Source of the DNA: Candidatus Pullichristensenella stercorigallinarum
GTDB lineage: Bacteria; Bacillota; Clostridia; Christensenellales; Aristaeellaceae
Length of the DNA stretch: 38,260 nt
Assembly: GCA_018712945.1 (NCBI GenBank)
Contig: DVFZ01000005.1
Span: 1-38,260 of the forward strand
Direction of reading: 5' to 3'
The notes under the pieces were generated by a model. The model was given only the letters and a program-made list of their open reading frames with translations, was not told where the DNA came from and ran no database searches. The position numbers and the translations under genes were made by a program. Of the stretch, positions 34,804 to 38,260 are shown piece after piece (within the stretch, counting starts at the first letter, position 1; each line of letters begins with the position of its first letter).

Positions 34804-35859
34804 ATGAACAAAATGCCTGATAAAACCCGCCGCAATATCATTTTGCAGCTTCTCCTGCTCGCCGCCCTGATCGGTGTGACTTTCTGGTGGCTATTGCGCG
34901 ATTGCGATGTGGAAACCATGCTTTCCACGCTCAAAGGCGCAAACCTCTGGCTGATCGGCCTGGGGCTTTTATGCATGGGGCTGTACATCTTCTGTGGCGG
35001 CAGCTCGGCGGCGGTGCTGTTCCAAGGCATGGGGCAGCCAATGGGGCCGCTGCGCCGCCTGAAATACCACCTGATTGAATTCTTTTTCAGCGCCATCACG
35101 CCCTCCTCCAGCGGCGGCCAACCCTTTGAGGTTGTCTTTATGCGCTTTGACGGTTACAAGGTAACCGAATCGACGGTGGTATTGCTGGTGGTGGCGGTGC
35201 TCTACAAAATCGCCATGCTGGTGTTGTTTTTCAGCCTGTATTTTCTGAACTTCGCCTTTTTGCATGCGCAAATCATGGGCATGTGGTTCCTGTTTCTGCT
35301 GGGACTGCTTCTGAACATAATCGTCATCGCGGTAATCGTCATGGCTCTGTATGCGCAAAAGACCATCCGCCGCCTGTGCGCTTGGTGTTTGCGCCTTCTG
35401 ACGCGCATGCGCATTGTCAAACGGCCAGAATCGGCCCAAGAAAAACTCGACAACTGGCTGCATGGCTTCCACGACTGTGCAGGATTCATGCGCACGCATC
35501 CCGGGCCGGTGGTTAAGAGCTTTTTTATCGTGCTGTTCCAGCGCGTGCTATACCTGCTGATCCCCTGGTGTGTCTACGAGGCCATGGGGCTGGAGGGCGT
35601 TACAGTTTGGCAAATGATGGGATTGCAGCTTTTATTGTCCGTTTCGGTGGAAATGATGCCCTTGCCCGGCGCGGTCGGCATCAGCGAAACCGTCTCCCTC
35701 GTGCTTTACGACGCCATCTTCGGCGCGCAGTACCTTTATCCCGCCGTCATCCTCACGCGCGGCATTTCCTATTATCTGCCGCTGCTGGTTTCCGGCCTTG
35801 TAACGCTGGGAACGCGCGTAACGCAGTTGCGCGATGGACGGGCGCGGGCAGTGGAATGA
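34804..35859 (+). CDS. Flippase-like membrane protein (lysylphosphatidylglycerol synthase TM-region family)
   Basis: 351-aa integral membrane protein with about eight helices. It matches the UPF0104/YbhN family, which corresponds to the flippase half of MprF: early helix pair, GGSSAAVLFQGMGQPM, FFSAITPSSSGGQPFE (the conserved proline/glycine motif), and the late segment EMMPLPGAVGISE. Family members move or protect lipids in the envelope, but the lipid here is unknown, and no synthase domain is attached. Starts with ATG, no ribosome site. A second in-frame ATG occurs three codons on. It stands alone between divergent and convergent neighbours. Confidence 0.88.
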   Translation: MNKMPDKTRRNIILQLLLLAALIGVTFWWLLRDCDVETMLSTLKGANLWLIGLGLLCMGLYIFCGGSSAAVLFQGMGQPMGPLRRLKYHLIEFFFSAITPSSSGGQPFEVVFMRFDGYKVTESTVVLLVVAVLYKIAMLVLFFSLYFLNFAFLHAQIMGMWFLFLLGLLLNIIVIAVIVMALYAQKTIRRLCAWCLRLLTRMRIVKRPESAQEKLDNWLHGFHDCAGFMRTHPGPVVKSFFIVLFQRVLYLLIPWCVYEAMGLEGVTVWQMMGLQLLLSVSVEMMPLPGAVGISETVSLVLYDAIFGAQYLYPAVILTRGISYYLPLLVSGLVTLGTRVTQLRDGRARAVE

Positions 35860-35865
35860 GCGGCG

Positions 35866-35967
35866 GCCGGGGAAGCAAGCTCCCCCGGCGTACACAAGGC
35901 GATTTTGCCGCTTTTCCAAATCGTCAAAACCGGGCAGGTTGAAAACCCTGTTGGTTTTCAACCTGCC
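35866..35967. repeat. Three inverted repeats between convergent genes
   Basis: GCCGGGG/CCCCGGC (35866-35872, 35883-35889); CGATTT/AAATCG (35900-35905, 35918-35923); and a perfect 15-bp stem with a 5-nt loop (35933-35947, 35953-35967). None has a T-run directly after it; a T6 occurs at about 36020. They lie in the 208-bp gap between the flippase-like and Imm5-like genes. They could limit readthrough in both directions, or the long palindrome could be a dispersed repeat. Confidence 0.65.
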
Positions 35968-36067
35968 GCCGGGTACGATTGAAGCGCGAAAGGGCTTCAG
36001 CCTTCTCCCGCTCTCTTGGGATTTTTTGACAGCCAGGGCGGCACGGCCATAACATCCGGGCCGCTTG

Positions 36068-36610
36068 CTATTCTTCCAAAAACTTTGCCCATGGGCCAGG
36101 CGCCTGCGGCGCGTCCGACTGCGCCTGTAAAAGCCGGGATATATATTCCTGCACGCGCCCTTGCACGCGCGCGGCGCAGTTTTCCACTCCGTAGCGGCGG
36201 GCGATGGCCGTCAATTCGTAAAAGGCAAAGCCCAGCGCGTGCCCGCGCGCGTGAACGACCGCGCATGCCTGCCCGACGGCGTGGCAAAGCGCCGCAGCCT
36301 CCGGGGAAACGCTTTCTTTTGCCACCGCATGGCAATCCAGTATGGCGCGCTTGGCGATGGGCATCTTTACTTCCCCGCGCGCCCACAGCCGGGCAAGGCG
36401 CAGCGCTTCCCCTGGCCGCGGTTCCTCTGGCAACAGTTCTTCCAGCCGCAGAACCGCTTCTCCGGCCAGGGAAAGCGCCCACAAAACCAGCGCGCGGCGG
36501 CTCGCCTGTTCCGCGAGCATGGCAAGCCCGTCAAACAAGCTGTCGCCGGGCATAAACAGCACCTTATTCTTGCGCTTTGCCCGCGCCTGTACATCTTCCA
36601 GCCAGCTCAT
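36068..36610 (-). CDS. Imm5-like putative immunity protein
   Basis: 180-aa soluble, helix-rich protein. The pattern RPGEALRLARLWARGE, then CHAVAKE, ALCHAVGQACAVVHARGHALG and a closing Tyr/Glu segment resembles the putative immunity protein (Imm5-like) family, in which helices carry repeated Ala-His motifs. Members were named from association with polymorphic toxins, but many occur without a toxin, as here. Biochemical role unknown. AAGGAGG is 5 nt from the ATG. No promoter fits between it and the upstream SleB terminator, so it is probably expressed by readthrough. Confidence 0.62.
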   Translation of the reverse strand: MSWLEDVQARAKRKNKVLFMPGDSLFDGLAMLAEQASRRALVLWALSLAGEAVLRLEELLPEEPRPGEALRLARLWARGEVKMPIAKRAILDCHAVAKESVSPEAAALCHAVGQACAVVHARGHALGFAFYELTAIARRYGVENCAARVQGRVQEYISRLLQAQSDAPQAPGPWAKFLEE

Positions 36611-36633
36611 TGCGGCCTCCTTACTATTGATCG

Positions 36634-36660
36634 CAAAATCGCCCCGGCAGGGCCGGGGCG
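36634..36660 (-). terminator. Terminator between the SleB-like and Imm5-like genes
   Basis: Minus strand: CGCCCCGG (36653-36660), 5-nt loop, CCGGGGCG (36640-36647), then ATTTT. A perfect 8-bp stem just 6 nt past the SleB-like stop. The T-run is short, so it may only attenuate expression of the next gene. Confidence 0.85.
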
Positions 36661-36666
36661 CTTCTT

Positions 36667-37083
36667 TTAGCGGTTGCCGTCGCGGGTGTAGAAAGCAATC
36701 CCGCCCACGGTCTTGTAAAGGTAGTCATTCTCCCAGCGCTCCTGCGCATCAACGGCTTGAAAGTACATCACGCCGGATGGGAGCGTGCGCCGCCCGGCCA
36801 GCGCCTCATGCGCGGCGCGCAGGCTGTCGGCGTCATAATAGTTGCCGATGGGAAACTGGTGTTTTTCATTCAGCACGCCTTCAAGCGTATTCGGGTGCCA
36901 GGGATCGTCTACGCGGTTAAGCGCGGCGCTGGCTACGGCCAGCTTGGCCTCGTAACTTTCATCGCGCGCCACGGCGTACACCGCGCGCGCCAGCAGCACC
37001 GTTTCCTGATCTTCCGTAAACGTCAGGGAGGGCAAGACCATCGCCAAAAACAGCAGCGCCACACACACCGCCGCCTTCCTCAT
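36667..37083 (-). CDS. SleB-family cell wall hydrolase domain protein
   Basis: 138-aa secreted protein: signal sequence or anchor (residues 1-20) and one Hydrolase_2 (SleB) domain. LLARAVYAVARDESYEAKLAVASAALNRV aligns (residues 30-58, split here as LLARAVYAVARDE and the rest) with the SleB active-site helix, and GVMYFQA near the C-terminus is another family motif. In typical members the helix reads AEARGE with two acidic residues; here the first is Val38, the second Glu42. Family members are lytic transglycosylases of spore cortex or vegetative wall. The ATG at 37083 has GGGAGGG 8 nt upstream; the longer frame is excluded by the promoter. Confidence 0.88.
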   Translation of the reverse strand: MRKAAVCVALLFLAMVLPSLTFTEDQETVLLARAVYAVARDESYEAKLAVASAALNRVDDPWHPNTLEGVLNEKHQFPIGNYYDADSLRAAHEALAGRRTLPSGVMYFQAVDAQERWENDYLYKTVGGIAFYTRDGNR

Positions 37084-37107
37084 GCGCGTCACCCTCCCTT
37101 CTCCGGC

Positions 37108-37136
37108 ATTATAGCGCAGTTCGTAATACTTTTCAA
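37108..37136 (-). promoter_or_regulatory. Promoter of the SleB-like gene
   Basis: Minus strand: TTGAAA (37131-37136), 17-nt spacer, TATAAT (37108-37113). It predicts a transcript start near 37101 and an 18-nt leader. Confidence 0.87.
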
Positions 37137-37429
37137 GCATTTTGTAATAGATTTGAAATAATTGCCTATATTTCTAAATCTATTCACAGTCCCGGGAAAT
37201 TATGACGGTTTTTCTGGATTTTTGAAGTTGCGGCAAAAATTTTGCCGAAGCCCGGCGCAGGGGTAAAAAAGCGCCCCGCGCACGTTTTTACGCATTTTCC
37301 TTCCCGTCTCAACAGCGCCGCCACGATTGTAAGCAAAGGGCTCCCTGAGGGCGCTCCAGGTATGGAAAAGGGCGCAAGTTTTAGCCTCTATTTGCTGAAA
37401 TCTTAACAGCACAAAGGCACATAAACTGC
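37137..37429. other. Gene-free region upstream of pckA
   Basis: No coding frame is supported between the SleB-like promoter and the pckA promoter. A perfect palindrome CGGCAAAA-A-TTTTGCCG lies at 37231-37247, suited to a dimeric repressor, and AGATTT/AAATCT flank 37149-37182. No riboswitch was recognised. Confidence 0.4.
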
Positions 37430-37458
37430 TATAATACTCATAGAGCAAAGTGAGGAGG
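37430..37458 (+). promoter_or_regulatory. pckA promoter and ribosome binding site
   Basis: Extended -10 TGC-TATAAT (37427-37435). A near-consensus TTAACA (37403-37408) is 21 nt upstream, too far for a normal -35, so the extended -10 may carry the promoter. The Shine-Dalgarno sequence GAGGAGG (37452-37458) is ideal, 8 nt before the ATG, as expected for a highly expressed gene. Confidence 0.7.
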
Positions 37459-37466
37459 TATTCAGG

Positions 37467-38260
37467 ATGAAAAACATTGATTTAAGCAAATACGGGATCA
37501 CTGGCACGACCGAGATCGTATATAATCCTTCCTTCGAAATGCTGTTCGAGGAGGAGACCAAGCCCGGCCTGGAAGGTTATGAAAAGGGCCAGGTCAGCGA
37601 GCTGGGAGCCGTCAACGTCATGACCGGCATCTACACCGGCCGCTCCCCCAAGGACAAGTTCATCGTTATGGACGAAACCTCCAAGGACACCGTGTGGTGG
37701 ACTTCCGAGGGTTATAAGAACGACAACCACCCCGCTTCCAAGGAAACCTGGGCGGCTTGCAAGGACATCGCTATCAAGGAGCTTTCCAACAAGCGTCTGT
37801 TCGTCATGGATGCTTTCTGCGGCACCAATAAGGACACCCGCATGGCCATCCGCTTCATCATGGAAGTTGCCTGGCAGGCCCATTTCGTAAAGAACATGTT
37901 CATCCGTCCCACCGAGGAAGAGCTTGAGAACTTTGAGCCGGACTTCGTGGTGTTCAACGCCTCCAAGGCCAAGGTGGAAAACTACAAGGAACTGGGCCTC
38001 AACTCCGAGACGGCCGTCGTGTTCAACCTCACCGACCGCCAGCAGGTCATCCTCAACACCTGGTACGGCGGCGAGATGAAGAAGGGCATGTTCTCGATGA
38101 TGAACTACTACCTGCCGCTCAAGGGCATTGCTTCCATGCACTGCTCCGCCAACACCGATATGAACGGCGAGAACACCGCCATCTTCTTCGGCCTGTCCGG
38201 CACCGGCAAGACCACCCTCTCCACCGACCCCAAGCGCCTCTTGATCGGCGACGACGAGCA
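37467..38260 (+). CDS. pckA: Phosphoenolpyruvate carboxykinase (ATP), partial at the window edge
   Basis: Interconverts oxaloacetate and PEP with ATP/ADP; in gluconeogenic or anaplerotic roles. The first 264 codons are present and the gene continues past the right edge. It begins [11 protein letters not shown]; seen further on are [14 protein letters not shown] (substrate-binding), [10 protein letters not shown] and the kinase-1a P-loop [11 protein letters not shown]. Codon use is strikingly uniform (AAG, AAC, TTC, ACC favoured), which together with the strong ribosome site suggests high expression. No downstream neighbour can be seen. Confidence 0.97.
   Translation, partial: MKNIDLSKYGITGTTEIVYNPSFEMLFEEETKPGLEGYEKGQVSELGAVNVMTGIYTGRSPKDKFIVMDETSKDTVWWTSEGYKNDNHPASKETWAACKDIAIKELSNKRLFVMDAFCGTNKDTRMAIRFIMEVAWQAHFVKNMFIRPTEEELENFEPDFVVFNASKAKVENYKELGLNSETAVVFNLTDRQQVILNTWYGGEMKKGMFSMMNYYLPLKGIASMHCSANTDMNGENTAIFFGLSGTGKTTLSTDPKRLLIGDDE

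Overview
The window looks like a chromosomal segment of a GC-rich, Gram-positive Clostridia-type Firmicute. This rests on a dcw (division and cell wall) cluster with a divIB-like ftsQ, a two-PASTA SpoVD/PBP2 and no outer-membrane genes; a meso-DAP-type MurE (DNPR motif); a glmS ribozyme; a SleB-type cell-wall hydrolase; an Obg-YhbY-NadD-RsfS neighbourhood; and strong AGGAGG-type ribosome binding sites with several GTG/TTG starts. The genus cannot be read from the sequence. No tRNA, rRNA, CRISPR array, phage or transposase gene was seen.

Layout. 167-12925 (minus) is a compact dcw cluster, in transcription order mraZ, ftsL, spoVD/ftsI, murE, mraY, murD, ftsW, murA, ftsQ, ftsA, ftsZ. It lacks rsmH, murF, murG, murC and murB at their usual places, and murA sits where murG is normally found. 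It starts from a promoter before mraZ, has a second promoter before ftsA, and ends in stacked hairpins after ftsZ. 13117-15399 (minus) is an ABC-2 type exporter operon whose ATPase has unusual catalytic motifs. 15552-16928 (plus) is a DUF2130 coiled-coil protein with nuclease-like residues. 16970-18852 (minus) is a response regulator/histidine kinase pair. 18900-19222 is a hairpin-rich, gene-free element bounded by two copies of one 20-bp palindrome.

19223-23750 is a housekeeping group: nth, obg and yhbY in one minus-strand run; a plus-strand membrane protein with a degenerate Mrr-like domain; then a NadD-YqeK fusion and rsfS. 23948-25444 (plus) is a polytopic glycosyltransferase-like protein behind a consensus promoter. 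25448-29361 looks like a redox module: a LysR regulator, two exported flavodoxins (one with a cyclophilin-like tail) and a divergent aldo-keto reductase.

29406-34386 (minus) carries a GATase-like protein and the amino-sugar operon: a GlmU-acetyltransferase-like protein, glmM, a glmS ribozyme, and glmS. These would make GlcN-6-P, GlcN-1-P and GlcNAc-1-P, the precursor supply for the MurA/MraY/MurD/MurE wall pathway at the other end of the window. 34804-37083 holds a flippase-like membrane protein, an Imm5-like protein and a SleB-family hydrolase. The window ends inside pckA (ATP-dependent PEP carboxykinase, plus), which runs off the right edge.

The observations most worth follow-up are the palindrome-bounded structured element at 18907-19199, the glmM-ribozyme-glmS arrangement with a stand-alone GlmU-like acetyltransferase, the stripped-down dcw cluster with a hairpin leader before murA, and the exported flavodoxin pair.
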